Below, piece by piece: positions 25,491 to 36,719 of a stretch of DNA of 64,000 nucleotides (within the stretch, counting starts at the first letter, position 1; every line of letters begins with the position of its first letter). Source of the stretch: Niebla homalea (lineage: Eukaryota; Ascomycota; Lecanoromycetes; Lecanorales; Ramalinaceae); assembly GCA_019925105.1 (NCBI GenBank), contig JAHGAU010000021.1, positions 744,001 to 808,000 of the forward strand, in the 5' to 3' direction. Under the pieces are notes generated by a model. That model worked only from the letters and a program-made list of their open reading frames with translations. It did no database searches and had not been told where the DNA came from. A program made the translations under genes and the position numbers.

Positions 25491-25494
25491 CCTT

Positions 25495-27440
25495 ACGCGT
25501 AACGCCTTACGTCTTAAGCCGCTTAATCGGACGGGATATCCCTACCGAACTATATAATAATAGCTCGTCCGGGGAAATATCCTTTTCTTATATTTAAAAA
25601 TTAAATTATTTACCTAATAACTTTAATTTCTTAAGTTACTTACGATTTAACGGGGACTTTTATAAAGAAAGCGGAAACTTAAATATTAAGCGGGGTATTC
25701 CTTTAAGTTATAAATATAATGTTTCCTCCGTTATTTCCGTAATTATATTTTTTTATTAAACTTAATTTTTATTAATTTTATTAAATAATTTAAGAGTTAA
25801 TATAAACGTTATATAAAAAGTTTATTATATTAACTTATAAAAATAACTTTTATTTTTAATTTAATAAAGGCTAAATTAAAGAGGCTATCGTAATTACTTA
25901 CGATATTAAGACCCGCTTTTTAAGGTCTTTCTTTAATATTATTAAGATAAAATATTATAAAATAAAAGAAATAAAGGAAATATATAAATAAATAAAGAAA
26001 TACGCATACCGTACGCGTTAATTATAATGAAATAAATAATTCGAAAAAGATAAAAACGGTAAGCTATTAAATATAAATAATAGTTATTAACGTAAACTCC
26101 TATAAGGCTAAAGATGCGGGGATTTACGTATTATAAATTATAAACTTAATAATAATAAATTCGATTAATTAACTAAAATTATTATAATAAAATATACTTA
26201 TTATATTACTTAATTAAGCTTATACGATAATAAAATAATCTTTATCCTTATATATACTTATATTTAAAGTTATAGAATATATTAATAAACGTAAATATAA
26301 ACTATTATTAATATATAGAATTTAAGACCCTTTTAAAGAATCTTAATATTAATCGTAAATATTTAATTTTACTTAATTAACGGCGATATTATTATTATTT
26401 TAAGAATATTAAAAATAGCTTATTATTTACTTTATATTAAAACCGATTATTAAGTAATAACAGGTAATTAAAACTTTTATAATTAACCCTTTATTTTTAA
26501 CTTTAAGCTTTACGATTTAACTACGCGGGGGTCCCTTAAATATGCGATTATAGCATTTAAGATTAAGCAGATAATATATAGTAAATATTTTTATTTACTA
26601 CCCTTATAAAAATAAATCCGAAATATTATATAAGCTTAAAACCTGGTTCTTAAGTTCCGTAAATATTACGACTCCGTTAATACCCTTTTTCGTAATAACC
26701 CTCCTTTTTACTTAAGTAAATAACTTAAATACCTTTAGATTTACGAGATCTTTATATAATAAAGCGTATATAATTAAAGTATCTACTTTTTTAACAACTT
26801 ATTACCTCTTTAGAGCGCTATTTAACTCCCTTATTTTTGCGAATATATTCATCCCAATATTATACTTAATTATTAAGTTCCCATAGAGCGCCCCCCCTTT
26901 ACCTATCTTTAAATGATATTTTTAATTATTTATAATATCGCGGAATCGTTATTTTAAATTTCTTATCCTATAATTCTCGCGTATTTACTTCGTCGCAAAA
27001 TATTAATATAATAACCTTAATTTTTATAGCTTTAAAATCAGAGTTAATTATTTTACGAATATTATTAATAGCTTTCTATTAATTCCTCTTAAGCTTTATC
27101 TTATTTTTATTTATTTATTCGCTCCTTTTTATACCGCTTATATAAGTAGCTCCTATACTTAATACTGTCTTTTTATCTTTATTTTTCTTATATCTATACT
27201 TATTTTTTAGATCCCGTCATTACCTATTAGTTTTTTAAGGTCCCTTAAAGTAGCCTTTTTAAGTGCTTTAATTATATAACTTAAGCGTTTTAATTATATA
27301 ACTTAATTTATTGTAAAAATATCCTAGTAAAAAGTTCCCGACTTCACAACTTAAAGACTTATTAGCCAGATTTAAAAAGTATTAAAGTAAGCGCTTAAGG
27401 CTTTTAACGTTATAAGGTAACGTAATTCTTTATTTTAAAT
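25495..27440. other. Decayed interior of the DNA element
   Basis: No assignable gene. A patch with more GC (25.48-25.58 kb) and a C-rich run at about 26890 stand out, without clear meaning. Confidence 0.35.
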
Positions 27441-27879
27441 TAATAATAAAAAGCTAAAATTAATTAAGCTTAAGTAAGCATCTTAATTAAAACCGGTTTA
27501 ACCCGGGTAAGTATCCCAGGTAAAATTAAATAATTAAGCGGTAAACTTTATATTATACGATCCTTAAATAAAGGAAAACGACGTAAAATATAAGCCTTTT
27601 TTTCCTGCCGATTAAGATATACCGGATAGCGATAATTATTCAGAAATATTACGGTTAACTTTAACGGAGGCGATAATTAAATAATAATAAAAAGTAAGTT
27701 AATAATTTAAATTATATGAATTAAAATATTCTTAAATTAAATAAATATAAAATATAATTGAAATTACGAATAATGTTTTTAAATATATTAAAAATAAGCT
27801 TAACGTAAAGGTTAATAATATAATTATTAAAGAAGATAATAAGGAAAATAACTTATTTATTAATAGAATAAAAAAAAGC

Positions 27880-30800
27880 GAAACTAAAAAAGAAAACCCG
27901 TAGATTAATGAATTTAATAATAACTTTAAAATAAATAATATAATAAAATAGCCTTTAACTTCTATTACGCTTAATATTAATTCGTTTATATTTCCGTTAA
28001 CGCGACGTTTATCTATATTTAATAAGTCGATTAAGATCCTTTATACTTAAGTTAAATTAATAACGTCGCCTTTTTATATGGTATTTACCCTTTAATATTA
28101 AATAACGGGTTTAAGTCGTAATTATTATATTAATTTCTTAAAGGTTTTTAATATATTAAAAAATTTAAAGTAGTTACGAGAATTACCGCGTATTATCTTT
28201 ACCGTTAAGAAATATATCCATAAATAATTACCCGTTATTAACCTTTATTAAGTATAAATACCCGTTATAATTTTAAAGTAACCAATTAAAGGATTAAAAT
28301 AAAGCAGTAAAAAAAAAATTAAAAAAACGTAAAGAAGTTAATTTTCTTTAATCTTATTAACTTATTTAAAACGGCGCTTTCTTTATTATCTTATCGTATT
28401 AAAATCTATATTAATATAAGTTACTTTATAAATAAGCTATTAAAGATTTATTAATCTATAATATAGTTATCTTTTATTAAGGCGTACTTTAACGATTTTA
28501 TTTACCTTTTAAATAAAAATATAATCTTTTATTTAATATTATACGCTATTACTATTAACGTTAACGCTATATTTATTTTATAAAAGACTTAATCAATTAT
28601 TATTAAAGAAAAATATTTACGGTTAAATGAAATTTCTATAATAATACGGCCTTTAATAATCGGGTCGAATATACGATTTACCCGCTATTATTCTTAAGTA
28701 GCTTCTTTATAAAAAGTCTGCTTCTGAATTCCCGTTATTACGTAATTTAATTATAACGGAAGTTTTCTTATTAATATATAAAGAATATTATATTATATTT
28801 AACGATATTATCGGGATCAAAATTAATATATACTATGACTATCGATTTCGGAATATACGGTCCTTAAATATTACTTATTATTAAGAATTCGTAATTAAAT
28901 ATACTTTTAATTTTTAATTTAAGATTTTTAATCCGTTATTCCTTTATTTATTAATTTATAATAAATTAAAGCTAAAAGAATATACTCGTTTATATCTGTT
29001 AGGATTTCGTGCTCCGGGGTCTTTATATATACCGGTATTAATTTTTATCGATAAGTTTAACTTATATCATAATATATATTACGTTTTATTAAGTATTTAT
29101 ATAATTATCGTAAAATTATCGTAAAGAAAACGGAAGAGAAGAGTAAATATCCTGCTATTAACATTAAGACTATACAGAGCTACGTTTATTATTATTATTA
29201 AAATCCTTTAACTATTTTTAATATAATTAGATTATAATATAATTATTGATATTAAAGGAATACCGACTTAAATAAGTATTTTTACCCTTATTTATACCGG
29301 TAATATAAAGTAATAAATAAAAAGCTTTAAGTTTAAATTAACGATAATAATGTACGGATATATAAAATGCTTAATTAAAAAGATTAAACGATATAATCTT
29401 ATTTTTAATATTTATCGTTTTAATCGATTATATTATAACGTAATAATAACGCGGCGGAAAGCCTTAAATTTACATAATAAAATTAAGGATTTTATTAATC
29501 TGAATATACTGCTTAATTAAACCGTTTTAATTAATATTTCTTTATCGTTTAATATTATCCGGTTAAAATTAAGTAACATAATATACTCTGAATTCGTTAA
29601 TATTATAAAGTAAATATAATAAGTACTTTTTAAGGCGATACTTATATTAATAGCGAAAAACCTATATAGTGCTTAATTATATATTTTCTTTTTTTCCGCT
29701 TAGGTAAAGGAGATTATAATTAATCCATTACCTTAATTCTTACCGTATATAGGAGTATATAAGACTTTCTATTATTTACTTATTAATTTTATATATATAA
29801 CTTGTTAAATTAAGTTATATCTAATTACTTTATTTAAGGGCTGTTTAATCTATTATAGTAAATAATAAAGGCCTTTAGAATAAAGACTATATTATTATAG
29901 CTTTCGTAATAATAATAAAAAGTAACTTTATTATTATATTAATTTTAATATCGCGTAAGTAACGTAATAATTTATAAAATAATCTATTAAAGTATCGTAT
30001 CGCATTTTAAAAGCTTTATAAATATATTACCTACGTTAATATTAACGAGCAGTTTTAAAAAGGGTATTAAGTTAATCTTTAATAAAGATACCTTACTTAC
30101 CGTTATAGATAATAAGGATAATAATATATTTATAAATAATAATTTATAATAGATTAATCGGCAAAGCTTTAAGGTACTTAAGGAAACCTTTTTAGTCGGA
30201 GGTAAGTAATTTAAGAAGGCCGTTAATTATTAAAATACTTATAATTGACCGAATATATATATTAACCTTTATTATATGGAGGTTACGCTAAAATTCGTAA
30301 TACTTAATAACTATATTATATTTTTAAATAAAAATAAATATAAATAAAACCGTTATTAATACGGAGCTATTCTATTTAATTTTAATTTTAAAGGTTTTAA
30401 GCGTAACGTTTAATATATTAATTATCGAGATATAATGAGTATTTTATTATATAAAGAACGACTTAATTAATCTCTCCGTTTTCTCTTAATAAACGCTTAA
30501 AGCGATTATAAACCGGAGTTTTCTGCAATAATAAAAGATATCTATATTATATACCCGACTTTACTCGATAATTTATTATTATATTCTGAAAAATCCGATT
30601 AAGTAAATATTATAAATAAAATTAAAATATTAACTATTTTAAACTTATCTTATTAATAAGCTATAAGTTTAAACCATTTAAATTTAATATATATATTCCG
30701 TATTCTTATATTTCCTATATATTCCGGCCGGCTTAAATTTTTAAATCCTTTTTATTATATAATTAAATAAATATACGTAATTAATTACGGATAATAAAAT

Positions 30801-31000
30801 ATAATATTAACGGTACAAAAGAAAATTTAATAATATTAAAAAGTAACCTTTATTGACTTATAAGTATAATATATTATTATAATAACTTAAAGCCTTAAAA
30901 TATTTCTACCTTTTTAAATCCTTACTTTATTATTTAAGTTAATTAATAATTTATTAATATATTTATAAATGCTTAAATCATTTAAGACCCGGATCGTTTT
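27880..31000 (+). pseudogene. Decayed Tnp2/CACTA-like transposase
   Basis: A plus-strand protein can be followed for about 3 kb with TAA/TAG stops at Gln/Trp positions. At 29139-29230 it reads VNILLLTLRLYRATF, expected NxxPLTxGPHGATF before RIP. IFTLIYTGN (about 29277-29304; TGD expected, GAT to AAT) is followed by two stops where Gln-Gln is expected, and then by GYIKC (C-x-x-C, first Cys mutated to Tyr; intact Cys at 29368-29370). IIYSEF follows near 29.58 kb. This order (GPHG..FDDV, TGD.QQ, C-x-x-C, HSEF) is what I recall of a fungal transposase group related to Tnp2/CACTA. The family call is from memory without a search. The N-terminal and C-terminal limits are approximate and contain unresolved frame changes. 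Confidence 0.5.
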
Positions 31001-33175
31001 TTAAATAGGAGATTTTATATACGTCCGGAATTAATAATATATTCAACTTAAAAAGGTCTTTCTCTATAAACTTTCCGTAAAAGAAATTCACTTATTCGCT
31101 TATATAAGGCTTTTAAACTATATACTAACTATAAATGCCTTAATAAATAAAATTTTAAATATACCTTTTATGCTTTTATTAAAAAATGAAATAATAATTA
31201 AACTACCCATTATCCTGCCTTTTAAATATTATATTATTTATATATTTCCGAATTATTAATAAAGTAAAACTTTATAGTTAATAAGAAATAAGGAAGATTT
31301 ATTAATATATTAAAAATATAATATCCAATTTATATAGTACGGTTTATAATATTTAATAAGTACTTCGATAGCGGTTACGGTATATATAATTTAATAAGAT
31401 TAAACTTTGAAAAAAGGTTAAAAACTATAAGTATTATAATTATATAATTAAAAGCTATAATTATAAAAGATAAACCATTTATAAATTAAAAGAAATTCCG
31501 AAGGCGTTTAAATAAAAACGGAAAGTAAGTTATATATAAATAATAAAATTAAATATTTTATACTTGGATTTTCAAAATATTAAAATAAATACTTTTAATT
31601 AAGCTTAACGTTAAATAAATAAAAGTATAAATAAGAAGTTAAAACAGTAATTATTATACTGGATCTTAAAGTTTTTATAAGATAAATATTAAAGTATATT
31701 TTTTTTAATACCTTAATTTATAGATAAATACGTATAATTATAAATATAAGAATAAATAAATTAAAAACCCTTATAAAGAACTTAATTAAAAATATAAAGA
31801 ATATAGTTACTATAAAAATATATCGTTTATTTATACGTAAAGACTTCGCGTATTACGGCTATATAAACGCGAACCGATTTTTATTAACTATACTATATAA
31901 TTATATTATTATATTATTTATATTATCTTATATTTATTTTATATAACTTTCAGACCTTCCCTGCTTAATCCTTTATATATTTATAATCTTTTAGGTTCTA
32001 TTAGAGTACTTATTAAAGTTTTAAGGTAAGGATAACGGGCAAAAATATAGGCTAGAAATCCGGGATTTTACTTTAAAAAATCTATAAACGCTAACTATTA
32101 TATATTAAGTAATTTATACTTATATTTATTAATAATAAAAGGCCTTATTAATAGCTATTAAAAGCCAATACTATATAAATTTATATATAAAGGGAATAAT
32201 AGGGATATTAAGAATTTTAAAATCCCTTTCTGATTACGATTAATAACTTAATATATTTACTTTTTCTTATTCTGATAATTATTAAGGTAATTAAGTTAAT
32301 AATTATATAAAGAATTTTAGGTTTAAAATATAGAACTTAAATCTAAAGATCTATATAGGTCGTAAAATATTCGCTTAATTATCTTTAAGATTTTCAACTT
32401 TCAAAGATTTCGACCTTTAAAATTATTTACTTTTATAAGTAACTCCTTTCCTAAACTTTTAAAACTAAGGTCTTTTCTTTCCGTTATTTAAAAATTATTA
32501 ATTATAAAATAAATAAACTTATAAGCTCATCGTTAACTACAGTTATAATATATTTACTTTACTTAACTACTTATATTATTCCCTTAAACTTATAAATATT
32601 TTAATCTTAAAATGTTTAATTATAATACTTAACCTTTTATATTCCCTTTTCTTTTAATAAAAATTTTCTCTTTAATAATTATTACTTTCGCCGTTATAAA
32701 ATTTATATATTAATTTCCGGATTTATTACTTAAAAAAAAAAATCGCGATATTAATATTAGTTTATTTAAAATAATAATTATTTATAACGAGTATTTAAAT
32801 ATATTAAATAATATTATACTTACTTCCCTTTTGCCTTTTTATATTTAAGTAATAATAATTCGGTTCGTTTATTTATAATAATAATATCGTTAATATACTT
32901 ATTTATTTGCTTTTTTTTTATGCTTTTCTTTATTATTATTTTATGCCCTATAATTATTTCTTAAATACTCTAAAACTCCCTTAATCTCCCTTATTCTCTT
33001 TACTGCCTCTTTTTTCCTTATAATTTATGGGTAAATTTATTATTATTATATTTATTAATTAAACGTTATTTAATTTTTATTCTTAATTATTAAACTATTA
33101 TTATTTATATAAGTTAAAAACTTTACCTTAAGATAAAGCCCCGAGAAAATTCTGTTATTAAAAAATAACGTTATA
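31001..33175. other. Decayed interior of the DNA element
   Basis: AT-rich, no gene recognised. Plus-strand Gln-stop tracts to about 31.2 kb may be the transposase C-terminus. Confidence 0.35.
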
Positions 33176-33184
33176 AATATTATA

Positions 33185-34290
33185 ATTAACCTTTATAGAT
33201 TTTCATTTTAATGAAGACTGCTTCCCTTAAAAAGGACCAGAACCTCAGTTTATACCGTTTATTTTTCCTAATTTTTATAATAAAAAAAATATCTTATTTA
33301 ACGGAACCGGATATAGCTTTAAAAAGTATTACGATGAGCGTATTAAGTATTAAAATTGGCTTTTATAGATTTTTATTTTAATAAAGACTTAATTTTTACT
33401 TTTTCTTTATAAAATCCATTAAAACTTTAAATTATACCGTTCGTTTTTCTTATTTTTTATAGTAAAATAAACGTTTTATCTTATAGAACCGAATATAGCT
33501 TTAAAAGGTATTACGACGATAATAATATATATAAAAATTAGCTTTTATAGATTGCTATTATAATAAGGAGGATTTCTTTATTTACTATAATAAAATCTCC
33601 TATACGTACCGTATAATTTTTAATTTTTTAATATTAAAAAATTCATCCGATTTTACTTTATCGATTTTAAGCCTTAAAAGTATTATAACGGGTAATATAA
33701 TAAATAATTAATAGTAAATGGTTAATAAAAAGTAATAATGTTTCTAATTTTAACGGCATTTTGCTATAATAAATCTTTTATAATAAAAACTTTTATATGT
33801 ATTATACGATTTTTCTTTTTTTTATATTAAAAAATTTGTTTTTTTTTACTTTATTTATTTTATATTTTAAAAGTATTATAACGGCTGGGATAATAGATTG
33901 CGGATAATAAATAGTTAATAAAAAGTAATAATATTTATAATTTTAACGGCATTTTACTATAACAAATCTCCTATAATAAAATCTCCTATACGTACCGTAC
34001 GATTTTTGATTTCTTAATATTAAAAAATTCGTTTCCTTTTACTTTATTAATTTAATGACTTAAAAGTATTACGACAAATAATATGGCGGATAATAAATAG
34101 TTAATAAGTAATCATGTTTATTTTAACGGCATTTCATTACGATAAAATCTTTTATAATAGAATCTTTTATACGTACCGTATAATTTTTCTTTTTTTAATA
34201 TTAAAAAATTTATTTTCTTTTATTTTATTAATTTAATTCTTTAAAAGTATTACGATAAATAATATAATTATTAACGGTCGGGATAAAAGA
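33185..34290 (+). repeat. Satellite array, about six ~180-195-bp units
   Basis: Landmarks recur at regular spacing. ATACCGTTYRTTTTTC or ACGTACCGTAYRATTTTT blocks start near 33258, 33438, 33603, 33797, 33992 and 34171. A TTTAAAAGTATTACGA-type block follows about 60-70 bp later each time, and TTTTAACGGCATTTTRCTATAA occurs in the last three. The first three units differ from the last three (TTAGCTTTTATAGATT instead of the AACGGCATTT block), so there are two subtypes. No coding signal. Confidence 0.75.
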
Positions 34291-34540
34291 AGGATAATAA
34301 ATAATAAAAAAAATAATTACTTAAGGTATAAATTTATATTTATATATTGCCGCCTTATAAGAATAAGATAGGAATTACAGATTAGTTTATAAGGTTAAGA
34401 ATAAATCTTTTATCTTAAGATCTTTTAATTATAAAGTAGAATATAAGAATAACCGTTAATACTTTAAGGAGTAAGGTAAGTATTTTATGAAAATACCGAA
34501 ACGATTTAATAACGTATTAATAAAGGTTTATTAAGACCGA

Positions 34541-34564
34541 GGGAGCCCCCCATAAGGGCTCCCC
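34541..34564. repeat. GGGAGCCC inverted repeat
   Basis: GGGAGCCC(CCCATAA)GGGCTCCC, a perfect 8-bp stem with a short loop in a GC-rich patch. Confidence 0.8.
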
Positions 34565-34849
34565 GGAGCCTTTATAAGGAATCGAGGTCGGCGCTTTTAA
34601 ACTTAAAAATAACGTTATAAGGTAAAAGGGGAGCCTTTAAGGGGCGCCAAGGAGGTACTTTATTAAAACCGAGGATATGCCGTCCTATCTTTAACGGGCC
34701 ACCAAAGTACTAACTTAATGCAATAAACCCTATAGCAATAAAAGTAAATCTTACAGCGGGAGGAATATAACCCCTATAAATCCTATAGATCGGTTTATAA
34801 ATTAATACGTAAAATACTTTAATAGAAATTAACTTAACATAAGTAATTA

Positions 34850-34960
34850 AATTGGTATCTTAATATTACGTAAACGGTAATAGCTTAAGATAATAAGGTT
34901 AATATCTTACCGATAAAATGCCGACAAAAGATTAAGATAATAAGGTTAAGATGCCTTAAT
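34850..34960 (+). repeat. Short direct repeat AAGATAATAAGGTTAA
   Basis: AAGATAATAAGGTTAATATCTTACC (about 34887) and AAGATAATAAGGTTAAGATGCCTTA (about 34935) repeat about 48 bp apart. Confidence 0.7.
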
Positions 34961-35465
34961 AATTAAATGCCGTTATTAATAGTTAAAATTCGCTATTATA
35001 CGTGACCGTAAAAATCTCGACTATTAATTAAAGAAGTTAAGTAAGTAAGGATTTAAAATACGTAAAATAATAATTTACTACGTATATAAAAATAGCGAAT
35101 ACGAAAAAAGTAAAGTACGACTATTATATATAGCCCGGTAAAGCGGATGAAAATAAGGAAATTAAAACTTAAGAGCAAAGATAAGAGGACAAATAAGTAA
35201 ACTTATATTAAAGTATAGCGATTAAGACTTTAATAACGGCCGCTATAACTTCGGTAACTTATAAGGATTTCCCCCCTTATAGATCTAAGGATACCCGCTA
35301 AGAGACGTTATTATCAATATTATATAAATTACTATACGGATAGGTAAACGGTTTAATATACTAAAGAACGAGATAATTATATATATACTTCAAGTATATT
35401 CGAGGTTATACTTAATCCATTATTTAAATATATATATATATATTATATTCAGAATTCTCTTATAA

Positions 35466-35528
35466 GCCGTCCGTTATATAGTCGGAAAATAAGGAAAGCC
35501 GTCCGTTATATAATCGGAGAATAAGGAG
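35466..35528 (+). repeat. Tandem duplication of a ~32-bp unit
   Basis: Two adjacent copies of AAGCCGTCCGTTATATARTCGGARAATAAGGA differing at two or three bases. Confidence 0.85.
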
Positions 35529-36221
35529 TGAACGGAGAAGTAAATACTGAAAAACAATAAAGTATTATAGTTCTTAAAAATTATAAATATTATATTACCG
35601 CTTATTTTCAATTAATAATAGTAAACCGAAGTACTATTCCCGGGATAATAATATAATATTAATATAATAAAGTAAGACAATAATAAGATAAAGTTGAAAT
35701 TAAGCGTTAAAGCGCTAAGATACTTTATTCATCCAATTATAACGTTTACCGACTCAGGTATTAAGGTAGTAAGGTATATATATAAGTTAACCGGGGACGA
35801 CGATAAAGATAAAAGGCGGAAACTTAACGTCCGTTCATTAAGGGAGTTTTAATTAAGCCGTATTAAGATGAATTAGGTTTATTATTATTTTAATCGGTTG
35901 CCTGGTAGGCAGGGTATTATTTAGGACGGACGTATTACTAACTCTTTTTATTTACTTTATGTAATATACTCTATTTATACGACTTGCTCGATACGCTTAC
36001 CGCTTTCGATACGTTTATTGCTTTTAATACGCTTACCGCCTTTAATTTATTAATAGTGCCTATTCGATTTCCGTAAGTAATACTTTAATTATCGATTCTT
36101 TATTACTTTTAAGCCGCTTTTTTAATTTCTATAAATAATAGGGTACTTAGGTTTTTAGCTTAATAAGTAAGCCGTAAGATAACTTTATAGTATTAACGTA
36201 ATTTTTATCGCGATAAAAATA

Positions 36222-36349
36222 CAGAACGTAATACAGTATAAAGTACGCGGTATAGTATAGGGTACGCGGTACAGTATAGGGTACGCAATACAGTACAGGG
36301 TATATAATGCAGTACGGTACGTAATACGGTACGCGGTATAGGGTGCGCT
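36222..36349 (+). repeat. ACGCGGTACAGTATAGGGT minisatellite
   Basis: About six degenerate copies of a 17-20 bp unit (GGTACGCGGTACAGTATAGG type), with less RIP than the flanks. Confidence 0.85.
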
Positions 36350-36360
36350 AAGTCCTTAGG

Positions 36361-36515
36361 GCGGCCCCCTAAGGCAGCCCCTTATGGCAACCCCCTTAAA
36401 GCAGCCTTTAAAGTAGCTTCCAAAGCAGCCCCAAAGCAGCCCCTAAAGCAGCCCCTAAGTAGCCCCTATTAGCCCCCGAAGCAGCCTTTAATAAGCCCCC
36501 TTATTAGCCCCCCCA
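36361..36515 (+). repeat. GCAGCCCCTAAA minisatellite
   Basis: About ten degenerate copies of a 10-18 bp unit (AAAGCAGCCCCTAAAGCAGC type). It is the most C-rich part of the window and lies directly inside the right subterminal palindromes of the DNA element. Confidence 0.85.
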
Positions 36516-36560
36516 AATAATCCCTGCGGGTTCAGGTATAAAGGTTTTCCCCTTAAATTG

Positions 36561-36719
36561 CAAGATCGTCTTAAGTTGAAGACGGTCTTAAGACGGTCTT
36601 CAATTGAAGACGGTCTTTTTAGTAAGACGGTCTTAGGCTGAAGACTATATTAAGGGGGTGACGGTCTTAAACATAAGACCGTCTCAAGACGGTCACAAGA
36701 CGATCTTAAAATTTGAGTG
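36561..36719. repeat. Right terminal and subterminal palindromic repeats
   Basis: At least seven AAGACGGTCTT or AAGACCGTCTC/T units in both orientations, bounded by CAAGATCGTCTT (36561-36572) and AAGACGATCTT (about 36697-36707). Matches the left cluster at 20126-20230. The block itself has inverted ends, so it could also be a small foldback element. Confidence 0.8.

Larger units (their letters stand above)
34291..36220. other. Right interior of the DNA element with less mutated patches
   Basis: Contains the GC-rich patch 34535-34700, the paired repeat at 35466-35528 and a patch near 35.64-35.93 kb with normal CA/TG. Plus-strand protein-like tracts at about 35.1-35.3 kb (ITSVTYKDFPPYRSKDT) are not recognised. 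They could be a small accessory protein, but I cannot support a gene call. Confidence 0.4.
20126..36719. mobile_element. 16.6-kb CACTA-like DNA element inside A
   Basis: The left end reads CCCTAAACTTTCAAGATCGTCTTG and the right end, reversed, CACTCAAATTTTAAGATCGTCTTG, an imperfect inverted repeat with CACT-like tips. Both ends carry clusters of the palindrome AAGACGGTCTT/AAGACCGTCTT, and subterminal arrays of this kind are a hallmark of CACTA (EnSpm) elements. The interior has a plus-strand Tnp2-like transposase relic, a minus-strand frame and several tandem arrays. It lies between A's gag and pol, with A sequence on both sides. No flanking target duplication could be matched, perhaps because of mutation. 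Some of the length may be further insertions I did not resolve. Confidence 0.6.

Noticed and set aside
20126..36719. Target-site duplication for the DNA element
   Set aside because: Tested 2-, 3-, 5-, 8- and 9-bp matches around both ends by eye; none agrees, so no duplication is claimed.
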